From NCBI GenBank assembly GCA_017656305.1, contig JACDOG010000013.1:1-64000 (forward strand): a stretch of DNA of 64,000 nucleotides, read 5' to 3'. The notes beneath the pieces are model-generated. The model was given only the letters and a program-made list of their open reading frames with translations, had not been told where the DNA came from and did no database searches. Each line of letters begins with the position of its first letter. The first letter of the stretch is position 1. The DNA comes from Thermoanaerobacteraceae bacterium (GTDB lineage: Bacteria; Bacillota; JADQBR01). The translations under genes were made by a program, and so were the position numbers. This document shows, piece by piece, positions 1 through 8,397 of this stretch.

Positions 1-146
1 TCAGTCTCCGTAAAAATGTCGCTTAAGGTGTTGACAAATTGGGGGTCACTACAAAGTCAATGAAGCCTAAATTAACTCTAGATACCAAAAAGTTAATTTC
101 TTTATTATTTAAATAAAAAAGGGCTACAAAGAGAGAAGGTGTATTT

Positions 147-1378
147 TTGAACAAAACTTTTTACACAGAACTGGATGTGACTACAGAAAAAATTTTTCGT
201 TAAATTTAATTTCTGGTATATTAAATGGGATATTTATAACATTTGCGACTTCGTTTTTTTCTATTGTTGGTATTAGATTAGGTGCTAGTAGTTTTCTAGT
301 TTCAATAATTATTGCTGCTCCTTTTGTTTCGCGGTTGTTTACACCTTTTTGGGCAACAAAAATTAATCGTTCAAATATATTAAAATTTGTTTCGATTCCC
401 TGGGTAGTAGGTAGAGGTCTATTAATTCTAGTTGCTCTAACAAGTGATCCCAAAATATTTGTTTTTATTGTAATAGTTCATTATATTATTGAGGCTATTA
501 CAATTCCAGCTTACACTGCATTAGTTAAGGATATATATAATGATAAAGTACGTGGTAGGCTAATGAGTCTAGTCCAAATTGGTGGAATAATTTTTAGTAT
601 ATTAGGTTCACTAGTGATTGGGCTTGGCTTAGACCAAGTCGGTCATCAAATAGTTTTCCCTTTTCTCGCTTTAATAGGGATGTCTTCTGGTTTGGTTATT
701 TCAAAAACTGTCTTGAGAGCCTCTGCAAAACAAAGGGAATCAGAAATAAATACTTCTACTATAAGAACAATAATAAGTCTTATTTGGAAGAATCCAATGT
801 ATGGATGGTACTCCTTGGGGGTGATGGTTTTTGGAATGGGTCATTTATTGGCTGCTGGTACGTACCCAATGTACCAGGTTAAAATTCTAAACTTAAGCAA
901 CTTTCAGGTTGGTATTTTGACAGCTTGTTTTTCTTTAGCAGGCATCATAGGAACTTATTTTTCAGGAAAAATAATAGATCAAATTAATCCAATATTTTCT
1001 GCAGTTATAATGATAGGGATATGGCTATTATTACCGACTCTATATTTATTCGGTGGTAATTTTCCTTTTATTATACTGGCCTCAATTTTTCACGGAGTTG
1101 CACATGAAGGGTTAAGCTTAGCCTATCCAAATGTTGCTATTTACTTTGCTGATAATACCGAACCTTCTATCTATATGTCCATACATTCAACCTTAGCGGG
1201 GATCCGTGGATTGATAGCTCCGATAATAGGGGTTATAATATTTGAACATTTTAGCTATAACGGGGTTTTTACCTTATCTGCATTCTTAATATTATTAGGG
1301 CTAATAATATTATTAGGATTGATGTACAAAGAGAACCATTTTTCAATTTCAAATAAAGAGCTTTCCTCGCTAAAATAG
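147..1378 (+). pseudogene. MFS permease with N-terminal frameshift
   Basis: This is a major facilitator superfamily permease, an integral membrane transporter of unknown substrate. The transporter frame is open from about position 149 to the TAG at 1376-1378 and encodes a chain of hydrophobic segments ending in a lysine-containing tail. The natural start appears to be TTG at 147, behind AGAAGG at 134-139, giving MNKTFYTEL. That frame stops at TAA 201-203, while the family-like continuation (NFSLNLISG) lies in the next frame. The break falls in the A6T5 run at 187-197. One extra A would join the two parts into a protein of about 410 residues, normal for MFS. It is therefore a recent frameshift, a sequencing error in a homopolymer, or a gene using a later start and lacking its first helix. 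The region is more AT-rich than the rest of the window, suggesting transfer. Confidence 0.75.
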
Positions 1379-1640
1379 ATGCCTAAACGGAGGATGTTCT
1401 CCAGTTTTTTAGAGTTTTATGCCGCAGTTACCGGCTCATACAAACAGTTGGAGCCCTTTGATGTGGAAGGAGATCTGCTGAAGATGGAACGGCACTGGGC
1501 CGTCAACCCGTGACACGTTGGCGGCAGATCACATACATTTATGTGTAAGCTAGAAAGACAGAACCTGACTGTGAGACCTACATAGCCGGGTTTACGGCAG
1601 GCCATTAATCCGTGCAAAAGGAAATAGCAGAAAGGGAAAG
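1379..1640. other. Decayed spacer without a recognisable intact gene
   Basis: Between the MFS gene and the reverse-transcriptase remnant there is no gene I can identify. A 44-codon open frame runs from ATG 1379 to TGA 1511-1513 (it begins MPKRRMFSSFLEFY) but has no ribosome binding site and no family I recognise. It may be the 3' tail of an older gene. A 66-codon frame on the minus strand (1417-1617) has unlikely composition and is not called. Confidence 0.4.
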
Positions 1641-1818
1641 GATGAATGGATACGAAGAAGATTACGGATGTGTCTCTTAAAACAGTGGAAGAAACCTAAG
1701 ACCAAGAGGCGTAATCTTCGTTTTTGGCATCCCTGAGGACTGGGCAAAACTAATCAGTGGGTCACGAAAGAAATATTGGCGCATAGCCAACACTCCACAA
1801 GTAAAAAAGAGTTTCTGA
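1641..1818 (+). pseudogene. Degraded group II intron reverse transcriptase/maturase, C-terminal fragment
   Basis: Translation from 1641 gives DEWIRRRLRMC, then KQWKKPKTKRRNLRFW. After a one-base frame shift near 1722 it continues as GIPEDWAKLISGSRKKYW and RIANTPQVKKSF, ending at TGA about 1816-1818. These blocks match the domain X/thumb region that closes the LtrA-type group II intron reverse transcriptases, which typically reads RRRLRM, WKxPKT, RxxNL, GxPxxxA, SRKGYWRIAxTP. No palm domain (YADD) lies upstream and no domain V hairpin lies downstream, so only the last ~60 codons of a dead intron ORF remain, itself frameshifted. It marks a former mobile-element insertion at the edge of the AT-rich segment. 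Confidence 0.8.
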
Positions 1819-1845
1819 GGAAACAAATTTTACGTTTATAATGTA

Positions 1846-2382
1846 TTATTCTCTTGGACCTTCACTTTCTATAGGCTCTATATCGCTTAATCTCCAACTA
1901 TTTCTCTCGTATTTGAAAAAGGCCTTTTTTACAGCAAAATCTGTTTCTTTTATTGTGCTATAATAAAGTGGTTGTGTATAAATGACTTGAGCTTGGTCAC
2001 CATTGACTTCGATCTTGCGAATCTTTGTTTTTTCTTCAATGGCATTATTTGGCATGTCATAACTAGGCTTAAACATCTTTCCATCCACTTCATTATACTT
2101 AAAATGTTCGTAAATTTCTTTTGCCCTATTTTCCGTATAAACTTCTTGTAATAGATGCATAACTTTTTCTTTAGTGTTAATTCTATCATCAAGTACTTGC
2201 TCTTTTGGACCTAAGAATATTGGCGTAGGATTATTTCCACCTGTTGCCAATAAACTTAAGAGTTTATCAGATTTAATAATTAAGTTCCGTGCTTCTTGTT
2301 CCGTTAAAGCTGGTGGTGAACTATTGCAACCGATAATTAGTAAAATAAATATTAGTATTACAAGTAAGCCCTTATATCTCAC
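1846..2382 (-). CDS. Lipoprotein, IseA-like
   Basis: A 178-residue predicted lipoprotein. The N-terminus has a short positive stretch (MRYKG), a hydrophobic core of about 14 residues and a lipobox ending LIIGC, so cleavage before Cys19 and attachment to the outer face of the membrane is expected. The mature part (TEQEARNLI, then TKEKVMHLLQEVY, then DGKMFKPSYD) resembles the IseA/YoeB family, known in Bacillus as an inhibitor of DL-endopeptidase cell-wall hydrolases. The similarity is judged by eye and the function is inferred. It is monocistronic and lies in the AT-rich stretch, convergent with the intron remnant. Confidence 0.6.
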   Translation of the reverse strand: MRYKGLLVILIFILLIIGCNSSPPALTEQEARNLIIKSDKLLSLLATGGNNPTPIFLGPKEQVLDDRINTKEKVMHLLQEVYTENRAKEIYEHFKYNEVDGKMFKPSYDMPNNAIEEKTKIRKIEVNGDQAQVIYTQPLYYSTIKETDFAVKKAFFKYERNSWRLSDIEPIESEGPRE

Positions 2383-2451
2383 AATCCTTAACCCCCCTTA
2401 GATTTAATGTGTAGTTTTTGAGCACTTGGGACAAGATAAGTTAACCATCTT

Positions 2452-2527
2452 CGTAGAACCTCCTCTGTTTATGTCTGGGGGTGAAGCTGGTAACTTACAC
2501 CAACAGCATAAACACTGGGGTTCTACG
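2452..2527. repeat. Imperfect 22-nt inverted repeat with internal structure
   Basis: The arms are 2452-2473 (CGTAGAACC...TGTTTATG) and 2507-2527 (CATAAACA...GGTTCTACG): nine outer and eight inner paired bases interrupted by a short mismatch, around a 33-nt centre that can pair further. It sits between divergent lipoprotein genes. It could be a structured leader RNA for the gene at 2581 or a small palindromic element. No T-run follows, so it is not a simple terminator. Confidence 0.5.
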
Positions 2528-2580
2528 ATTGCAAATATGATTTAAGTTAACAGAACTAATTAAGTTATTGAGGTGTTTAA

Positions 2581-3177
2581 ATGAATTTAAGAAATATAAA
2601 ACTATGGGTGCTAGTTATCATAGTGATTTCCGTTTTATCTTTATCTTTCACTGCTTGTGCTGGGCAAAAGAGAAGCGTAAACAAGAATAGCAGCTTGAAA
2701 TATGTTGATGGCAATTTTAAATATGCTATTTCAAAAAAAGTAAATACTTTAAGTCATATTTACGGAGATATTGCTTGGATGTTAAAGCGTATAGCTGATG
2801 GTAAAATGACCATTAAAGAATTTGAATATTACAATTATGGAGTAAATCGTTTTATTCAGGACAACAATTTTAGGATGATTGAAACCCTTTTATTTGAAGA
2901 CAGTAATGATAGATTATATCAACTTCTAGTTGATATAAATATACCAATCATAAATGCTAAAACTATAGTGAAAAATGTTGCTAAAGACGAATTATATGAT
3001 ATTGCACAAATTTATTCTGACCTAAGGGAACTAACTGACGGGAACAATAAAAAATCGTTGAGTTACTATATATTAAATTATGATGAAATCAACGGACAGA
3101 AAATTACACAAGCAGTGAATGAAATTGAAGCAAGAGTACGGCAACTTAACGAGTTAATTGAAAGTATGAGTAAATGA
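2581..3177 (+). CDS. Putative lipoprotein of unknown function
   Basis: A 198-residue protein with a lipoprotein signal: MNLRNIK, a hydrophobic core, then SFTAC at the cleavage site (Cys26). The mature region is rich in Asn, Lys, Ile and Glu, looks largely helical, and ends in a heptad-like stretch (NEIEARVRQLNELIESM). I do not recognise a family. The ATG at 2581 follows a weak GAGGTG at 2570-2575. It is transcribed away from the other lipoprotein, with an inverted repeat between them. AT-rich codon use matches the neighbouring acquired-looking segment. Confidence 0.65.
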   Translation: MNLRNIKLWVLVIIVISVLSLSFTACAGQKRSVNKNSSLKYVDGNFKYAISKKVNTLSHIYGDIAWMLKRIADGKMTIKEFEYYNYGVNRFIQDNNFRMIETLLFEDSNDRLYQLLVDINIPIINAKTIVKNVAKDELYDIAQIYSDLRELTDGNNKKSLSYYILNYDEINGQKITQAVNEIEARVRQLNELIESMSK

Positions 3178-3366
3178 TCAAAGAAATTGGGCCTCCGGGA
3201 CCAAATTTAATCGAGTGAATTTTACCGGATGTTGCCCAATTCTCTCGGGGATATTCCGGTTTAACATTTAAGATGCGAATAGCTTCTTTGGTTATCGCTT
3301 TGGCAAACGCTTGTTTTTATTCGAGGCTTTGCCCTTTTGCCAGTTTAACCGGAATAAATGACAATC
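3178..3366 (-). pseudogene. Possible gene remnant on the minus strand
   Basis: The reverse complement of about 3170-3300 reads as a protein-like stretch (TKEAIRILNVKPEYPRENW, then GKIHSIKFGPGGPISL) without a start codon. It looks like the decayed piece of a gene; I cannot name the family. The rest of the spacer up to the exonuclease stop shows nothing else. Confidence 0.25.
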
Positions 3367-3945
3367 TTAAGCTCCCCTTTTATTGTGGTTCCTGAGCATT
3401 TTGCACAGGTAAGTTTCTCCGTTTCTGCCGCGCTGGCAGAGCAGTTTAATTGCTGCTTTTACGTCATCTTCCGCTCTATGGGCCCGGCCGACTTCAATGC
3501 CGTGGGCCTTTAGTAAGTTTTGCAGTCCCCTGGAGGAAAAACCCTCGGCATACCAATCAATTCCCCGCATGGAGCAGTACCAGGGTTTGGCTGCTGCTGC
3601 CGGAAACATGCGCTCCACGAAACTGCGGTCGAAACTGGCATTATGGGCAATTAATATGTCTGCCAGCTGTATTAAATGTTCAATTCTGGCTTCATCCAGC
3701 TTGCAACCGCGAACGTTTTCCATATATAGTCCGTGGACCCGGGCGGCAGCCGGGTGAATGGGAATTCCCGGTTCCCGCAGCCCGGTATATTCCTCAACAA
3801 TCTCCAGCAGTTCACCGGTGTCCGGGCGGAAGGAAAACAGCACCATACAGAACTCCACAATTTCGTCCCTATATTTGCTCAGTCCCGTGGTTTCCACATC
3901 GATAAAGCCGGCAAGCTGCACATTTAACGGTTCCCTGACTGCCAT
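3367..3945 (-). CDS. DEDDh 3'-5' exonuclease (DnaQ/epsilon-like)
   Basis: A 192-residue exonuclease of the RNase T/DnaQ superfamily, degrading DNA or RNA 3' ends. All three Exo motifs are visible: Exo I FIDVETTGLS (D-x-E), Exo II IAHNASFDRSF, and Exo III HRAEDDVKAA with the His-x4-Asp of the DEDDh subclass. Its length is that of stand-alone epsilon-type exonucleases rather than PolC. The start ATG is at 3943-3945 because GGGGAGG lies about 7 bases upstream; an extension to 3999 is open but has no ribosome binding site. It is divergent from rtcB. The exact substrate cannot be told from sequence. Confidence 0.85.
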   Translation of the reverse strand: MAVREPLNVQLAGFIDVETTGLSKYRDEIVEFCMVLFSFRPDTGELLEIVEEYTGLREPGIPIHPAAARVHGLYMENVRGCKLDEARIEHLIQLADILIAHNASFDRSFVERMFPAAAAKPWYCSMRGIDWYAEGFSSRGLQNLLKAHGIEVGRAHRAEDDVKAAIKLLCQRGRNGETYLCKMLRNHNKRGA

Positions 3946-4090
3946 AAGTTTTCCTCCCCGTCTGAATTCATACACTATTGTAGCACGAGGTGCTGCCATT
4001 TAAAACCAGGCAGGTAATATATTTTTTCGGGTGAAGCGGTATGGTAAGATAACATTGGGCTGGAAAGCAAAAACAGTGGGAGGGAACAAG

Positions 4091-5275
4091 TTGTTTGTCA
4101 AGTTCGATAAAAATTGCATGAAAAAACCGGTTAAAGTCTGGTTGGAACATGAAGGACAAATAGATGAAGGCTGCTGGGAGCAGGCACTAAATTTAGCCAA
4201 TTTGCCCTTTCTGCACAAGTGGGTAGCATTGATGCCCGATGTACACGAGGGTTACGGTATGCCAATCGGCGGCGTGATAGCCACAGAAGACGTTATTATT
4301 CCCAATGCGGTAGGTGTAGATATCGGTTGCGGCATGTGTTTTGTGGAAACCAGCATCCACAAGTCTGAATTTAAGGAGTTAAGTAATTTTGTTGAGCGGT
4401 TAATGCACAGGATACCGACGGGTTTTGACCATCACAAAAAGAAGCAGCAGTGTCAAACCCTGGACGCTGCCGGGAAATTTTTTCGCAGCCACGCGTTATC
4501 GGGAGAAATTGAAAGAGGTTATTACCAAATTGGGACGCTTGGTGGTGGCAACCACTTCATCGAAGTGCAGGAAGATGAGGGCGGCATGGTCTGTATTATG
4601 CTTCACAGTGGGAGCCGCAATTTCGGCTATCAAATTGCCAGGTATTTTAATGAGTTAGCCAAGCAGTTGAATGCACAGTGGGGCTGGCCTGTGCCCAGGA
4701 ACTATCAGCTGGCATTTCTACCCGTGGAGTCACCAGAAGGAAAAGCCTACATCCGGTGGATGCGCCTGGCCTTGCAGTTTGCCCGGGAAAACAGGGAGGT
4801 CATGCTTAAGGTAGTGAAAGAGGAACTGTGTCAAATTTTTCCCTATATAAAGTTTAAAAAGGAAGTGAACTGCCATCATAACTACGCAGCATTGGAAGAG
4901 CATTACGGCAGGAAAGTCTGGGTGCACCGGAAAGGAGCTATTCGCGCCGGGAAAGGGGAATTGGGTATTATTCCCGGAGCTATGGGTTCTTACAGCTATA
5001 TAGTGGAAGGTCGCGGTAATCCGGAGAGCTTCTGTAGTGCTTCCCACGGGGCGGGACGTAAGCTGGGGAGGCGCCAGGCCAAGCGGGAAATACCGGCTGC
5101 AGATACCCTGGCGGATCTTGAAAAACTTGGTGTGGTGCTGGGGAAACGGAAGAAAAAGGATGTCTCCGAAGAAAGCCGGTTTGCTTACAAGGACATTGAT
5201 GCTGTAATTGAGCAGGAGCTGGATTTGATTAAGCCGTTAAAAAAGTTGAGGACTTTGGCTGTAATTAAGGGGTAA
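4091..5275 (+). CDS. rtcB: RNA-splicing ligase RtcB
   Basis: RtcB joins RNA 2',3'-cyclic-phosphate or 3'-phosphate ends to 5'-OH ends using GTP and Mn2+. Visible motifs are LMPDVHEGYGMPIGG, VGVDIGCGM (metal-binding Asp and Cys), GTLGGGNHFIEV (the H-N-x3-E block) and SASHGAGRKLGR, whose His accepts GMP. The chosen start is TTG at 4091, seven bases after GGGAGG, giving 394 residues beginning MFVKFDKNCMKKPVKVWLEH. GTG 4031 would add 20 residues without a good ribosome binding site. It stands alone, followed by a GC-rich hairpin, with no archease or RNA repair partner nearby. In bacteria the gene usually serves RNA damage repair. Confidence 0.9.
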   Translation: MFVKFDKNCMKKPVKVWLEHEGQIDEGCWEQALNLANLPFLHKWVALMPDVHEGYGMPIGGVIATEDVIIPNAVGVDIGCGMCFVETSIHKSEFKELSNFVERLMHRIPTGFDHHKKKQQCQTLDAAGKFFRSHALSGEIERGYYQIGTLGGGNHFIEVQEDEGGMVCIMLHSGSRNFGYQIARYFNELAKQLNAQWGWPVPRNYQLAFLPVESPEGKAYIRWMRLALQFARENREVMLKVVKEELCQIFPYIKFKKEVNCHHNYAALEEHYGRKVWVHRKGAIRAGKGELGIIPGAMGSYSYIVEGRGNPESFCSASHGAGRKLGRRQAKREIPAADTLADLEKLGVVLGKRKKKDVSEESRFAYKDIDAVIEQELDLIKPLKKLRTLAVIKG

Positions 5276-5657
5276 ACAGCGGGAGCAAATCAACCCCTCG
5301 GCAAGTGATGCCGAAGGGTTTGGGGAATTCTTAAGTACTAGCGTATGTCGGCATTGGGAACGTCTTTGCCGGTTAGGTCCTTATAAGATTGCTGCAGCAA
5401 CTGTACTGCGAATTGGGCTTTCCAGGGAATTGCCGTTTTTGTCTTCAAAGACAATCGCGCTGTGAGAGGATTTAAACTTTTTGCCTTTCAATTATTTTTG
5501 AGATGAGAAACAGCATGTATTTCTTGATTTTTTTCGTGTTAAAAGAGGTTTTTTGACGTTTAATGGCTAAATCATCTTCTTGATGAAGTTCTAAGAATTT
5601 GAGAAAATTAATGAGCTACATAGAAACACAGTTTCATTGCGGCAGGAGTGTGACGTC
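5276..5657. other. Intergenic region with terminator-like hairpin
   Basis: A hairpin at 5292-5320 (arms AACCC-TCGGCA and TGCCGA-GGGTT around a 5-nt loop) follows rtcB, but no T-run follows it. On the minus strand, 5338-5460 reads as an open tail ending DLTGKDVPNADIR and a stop, possibly a remnant of an unidentified gene. The AT-rich part 5500-5640 probably carries the degS promoter, but I see no convincing -35/-10 pair. Confidence 0.4.
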
Positions 5658-6788
5658 ATGTTTGACCTGAAAGCTTTGGACCAGATAATTAAGGATACAA
5701 TTTCTGCGGTGGAAAAAAGCAAAGAACAGATTTATGATATAGCGGAAAACGCGCGGATGGAGAAACAGCGGGTGGCGTTGGAACTGGAGGAAATCCAAAA
5801 AAGGACGATAGAAACCATAAGAGAGGTAGATGAGCTGGAGCGGTTGGAAAAAACTGCGCGGCTACGGTTGATGGAAGTAAGTAGGAACTTTAATAGATAC
5901 ACAGAAAAGGATATTAAGGAAGCGTACGACCGGGCAAAAGAATTGCAGGTAAAGCTGGGCTTGTTAAGAGAGCGGGAGAGCCAGCTGAGACAGCGCAGAC
6001 ACCAGCTGGAAATCAGTCTCCGCAAGCTGGACGAGACTGTGAAAAAAGCGGAAGACATGGTGAGTCAGGTAGGTGCGGCGTTAAGCCTGCTGAGTGGCAA
6101 CCTGCAAGGGATTTCTACCAAATTGGAAGAAATTCAGCAGCGCCAGCATTTAAGTATGCAGGTGATTAAAGCCCAGGAGGAAGAAAGACGGCGGGTAGCC
6201 CGGGATATTCATGACGGGCCCGCTCAATCCATGGCCAATGTTATCCTGCGTATCGAAATCTGCGAGCGTCTCCTGGAAAAAAACCCGGCCCAGGTGCCGA
6301 AAGAGCTCCGTGAGTTGAAAAAGGTATTAAAAAACAGCCTGCAGGATGTGCGGAAAATAATTTTTGACCTGCGTCCCATGGCCCTGGATGATTTGGGGAT
6401 TATTCCTACCCTGAAAAGGTATTTTAATGAGTACGAAGAGCGTACCGGGCTGAAAGTGGAACTGATCGCCTTCGGGCAGGAGAAGCGCATTTCCTCTGCC
6501 ATGGAGGTGGCAATTTTCCGTGTCATTCAGGAAGCAGTAAACAATGCTTACAAACACGCTCAGGCCAGCAAGGTAGTAGTAAGGCTGGAAATGACTCCAA
6601 AAGTCGTAAACTGCAGCATAAAGGACGATGGGGTAGGGTTTGTTGTGAAGGAGAAAATGGGTCAGGATAAAACCTTTGGATTGATAGGGATGCGTGAAAG
6701 GATAGAATTGTTAAAAGGAACTTTTGAAATTAACAGTGCCCCGGGAAAAGGCACTGAAATTAGATTTCAAATACCTTTAGAGGGGTAA
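5658..6788 (+). CDS. degS: Sensor histidine kinase DegS
   Basis: A cytoplasmic two-component kinase of 376 residues without membrane segments, as in Bacillus DegS. Residues ~5-160 form the long coiled-coil DegS sensor domain. The phosphoacceptor box RRVARDIHDGPAQS has its His at residue 185 (HisKA_3 type), and the ATPase domain shows EAVNNAYKHA, DDGVGF and FGLIGMRERIELL. The ATG at 5658 follows AGGAG by 9 bases; a TTG at 5637 in the same frame overlaps this ribosome binding site region and is less likely. It is 4 bases from degU. DegS phosphorylates DegU and controls exoprotein, motility or competence genes in Bacillus; the targets here are unknown, but the pair directly precedes the Tad pilus operon. 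Confidence 0.9.
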   Translation: MFDLKALDQIIKDTISAVEKSKEQIYDIAENARMEKQRVALELEEIQKRTIETIREVDELERLEKTARLRLMEVSRNFNRYTEKDIKEAYDRAKELQVKLGLLRERESQLRQRRHQLEISLRKLDETVKKAEDMVSQVGAALSLLSGNLQGISTKLEEIQQRQHLSMQVIKAQEEERRRVARDIHDGPAQSMANVILRIEICERLLEKNPAQVPKELRELKKVLKNSLQDVRKIIFDLRPMALDDLGIIPTLKRYFNEYEERTGLKVELIAFGQEKRISSAMEVAIFRVIQEAVNNAYKHAQASKVVVRLEMTPKVVNCSIKDDGVGFVVKEKMGQDKTFGLIGMRERIELLKGTFEINSAPGKGTEIRFQIPLEG

Positions 6789-6792
6789 TGAT

Positions 6793-7437
6793 ATGGATAT
6801 GATTAAGGTGTTACTGGCTGATGATCATGCACTGATCCGGCAGGGATTGGTAAAGATCCTTGCTTTGGACCCACAACTGCAGATTGTTGGTGAGGCGGCC
6901 AATGGCAATGAAGCGGTGGAGAAGACGCGCCAGTACCAGCCGGATGTTGTCTTGATGGATATCAACATGCCTGGGATGAACGGTTTGGAAGCAACGCGGA
7001 TTATCAAACAGGAATTTCCGGAAATAGGCGTGATTGCTCTGACCATTCACGATGACGAGGAGTACATTTTTGAAATGGTCAACATGGGTGTTTCCGGGTA
7101 TGTATTGAAAGACGTGGATGCTGACACCTTAATTAATGCGGTGAAACAGGTGGCTGCCGGTAAATCCATAATTCACCCGGATATTACTGCAAAGCTTCTG
7201 AATGAGTTTAAGCGTTTAAATAAAGGTGAGGAGGAATTACCCCGGCTTACCGCCAGGGAAAAAGAAGTGCTCCAGTGTGTGGTAAAGGGTTTATCCAATA
7301 AAGAAATTGGCGAGCAGCTGTATATCAGTGAAAAGACCGTAAAGAATCATATCACAAACATTTTACGTAAATTGGATGTCAGCGACCGGACTCAGGCAGC
7401 CATTTTTGCGGTAAAACACAACCTGGTAAAGATGTAG
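6793..7437 (+). CDS. degU: Response regulator DegU (NarL/LuxR family)
   Basis: A 214-residue regulator. The receiver domain begins IKVLLADDHALIRQG, with acceptor Asp56 in LMDINMPGMNG and the conserved Lys in YVLKD. The C-terminal LuxR-type helix-turn-helix reads LTAREKEVLQ, then GLSNKEIGEQLYISEKTVK. It is translated right after degS (spacer GATAT) and must be its partner. An intrinsic terminator follows at 7471-7503. The closeness to the Tad locus suggests, without proof, that pilus expression is in its regulon. Confidence 0.92.
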   Translation: MDMIKVLLADDHALIRQGLVKILALDPQLQIVGEAANGNEAVEKTRQYQPDVVLMDINMPGMNGLEATRIIKQEFPEIGVIALTIHDDEEYIFEMVNMGVSGYVLKDVDADTLINAVKQVAAGKSIIHPDITAKLLNEFKRLNKGEEELPRLTAREKEVLQCVVKGLSNKEIGEQLYISEKTVKNHITNILRKLDVSDRTQAAIFAVKHNLVKM

Positions 7438-7470
7438 GTGTCAAGAACAGGATAATTATAATATTCTCAG

Positions 7471-7503
7471 CGGGACGGCTCTTTTTGGGGGCCGTTTTCT
7501 TAT
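7471..7503 (+). terminator. Intrinsic terminator after degSU
   Basis: Stem ACGGC (7475-7479) with GCCGT (7491-7495), loop rich in T and G, followed by TTTTCTTATTT. It separates degSU from the Tad operon. Confidence 0.7.
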
Positions 7504-7625
7504 TTGGGACCGTAGTCCTACGAAATTTGAGACCAGGGATGGATTCTATTTACTTACAGCTATTGATAAACTTTAGTTAAACACCAGGGCTGAGCATAAA
7601 ATCAATTAATGGAGGTGTGAAACCA

Positions 7626-7808
7626 ATGTTTGCCTGGTTGAAAAACTTCTACCGTGATGAGCAGGGACAGGGGATGACGGAGTACGGTTTGATTATCGCT
7701 GTAGTTGCCGTATTATTAATCGGATCACTGGTTGCTCTGAAGGACACCATTGCCGGTATGTTTAGCAATGTGCAGACCGAGTTGAATACACAAACAGGAA
7801 GTCAGTAA
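7626..7808 (+). CDS. flp: Flp-type pilin (class III, Tad system)
   Basis: A 60-residue prepilin, the subunit of the Tad/Flp adhesive pilus. It has a short basic leader (MFAWLKNFYRDEQG) and the class III signature with Gly before the cleavage site, then QGMTEYGLIIAVVAVLLIG; the Glu-Tyr pair at +5/+6 and the ~20-residue hydrophobic stalk are typical of Flp pilins. ATG 7626 follows GGAGG at 7611-7615 by 10 bases; a GTG at 7617 is too close to that site. A strong hairpin just downstream would leave pilin mRNA more abundant than that of the assembly genes. Confidence 0.93.
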   Translation: MFAWLKNFYRDEQGQGMTEYGLIIAVVAVLLIGSLVALKDTIAGMFSNVQTELNTQTGSQ

Positions 7809-7819
7809 TTTTGTCCCCG

Positions 7820-7855
7820 GGAAGCCCTACTCGTCTGAGTAGGGCTTCCTTATCC
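7820..7855 (+). terminator. Partial terminator between pilin and assembly genes
   Basis: A perfect 13-bp stem, GGAAGCCCTACTC (7820-7832) with GAGTAGGGCTTCC (7837-7849), loop GTCT, followed only by TTATCC. It is likely to terminate part of the transcripts, or to stabilise the pilin mRNA 3' end. Confidence 0.75.
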
Positions 7856-7878
7856 AAAACCTCAAGGAGGCTTTTAAG

Positions 7879-8397
7879 GTGATGCTGTTAGAGGTATTGC
7901 TCGGACTTATCCTGGTTATTTGTTTTTATACTGACATTTTTCAACGGAAGATTTATAACTGGGCCTCTCTAGGCGGTGCTGCAGTGGGAATCATTTTGAA
8001 TATATACTACTTCGGGCTTTCGGGATTGGCGCAGTCGCTGTTGGGATGGCTCCTGGGTATTGTGATTTTTGCAATCCCCTATGCCTTGGGGGGAATGGGA
8101 GCCGGAGATGCCAAGCTGCTGGGCACTGTCGGTGCATACATGGGGCCGGTGTTTACTTTTCATACATTTTTAATCACCGGTGTGCTGGGTGGTCTGTATG
8201 CGCTGGCGGTCCTGGTTTACCGCCGGAAGTTTTTGACCACGGTAAAAATCTCCATGGTGGGGTTGGGAATATTTATTCTCAGCGGTTTTAAAGTGAATAC
8301 ACTGCCTGATATGGACCACGGGCAGGTTTCCGATACTATTCCGTACGGGGCGCTCATTGGAGCTGCTGTATTACTCCAGCTGGTTTTGGGGGGATGA
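7879..8397 (+). CDS. tadV: Prepilin peptidase TadV/CpaA (A24 family)
   Basis: A 172-residue polytopic aspartic protease that removes the Flp leader. The two catalytic Asp residues are visible in CFYTDIFQRKIYN near residue 20 and in GGMGAGDAKLLG near residue 76, the hallmark GxGD motif. Five to six hydrophobic segments span the protein, and it lacks the methyltransferase domain of PilD, as in other TadV proteins. GTG 7879 lies 8 bases after AAGGAGG; ATG 7882 is also possible. Its stop overlaps the next gene (ATGA). Confidence 0.9.
   Translation: MMLLEVLLGLILVICFYTDIFQRKIYNWASLGGAAVGIILNIYYFGLSGLAQSLLGWLLGIVIFAIPYALGGMGAGDAKLLGTVGAYMGPVFTFHTFLITGVLGGLYALAVLVYRRKFLTTVKISMVGLGIFILSGFKVNTLPDMDHGQVSDTIPYGALIGAAVLLQLVLGG

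Noticed and set aside
1-146. Promoter at TTGACA 32-37
   Set aside because: No -10 hexamer lies 16-18 bases downstream.
1417-1617. Minus-strand open frame of 66 codons
   Set aside because: Cys-rich random-looking composition, no start signal, and it lies in decayed sequence.
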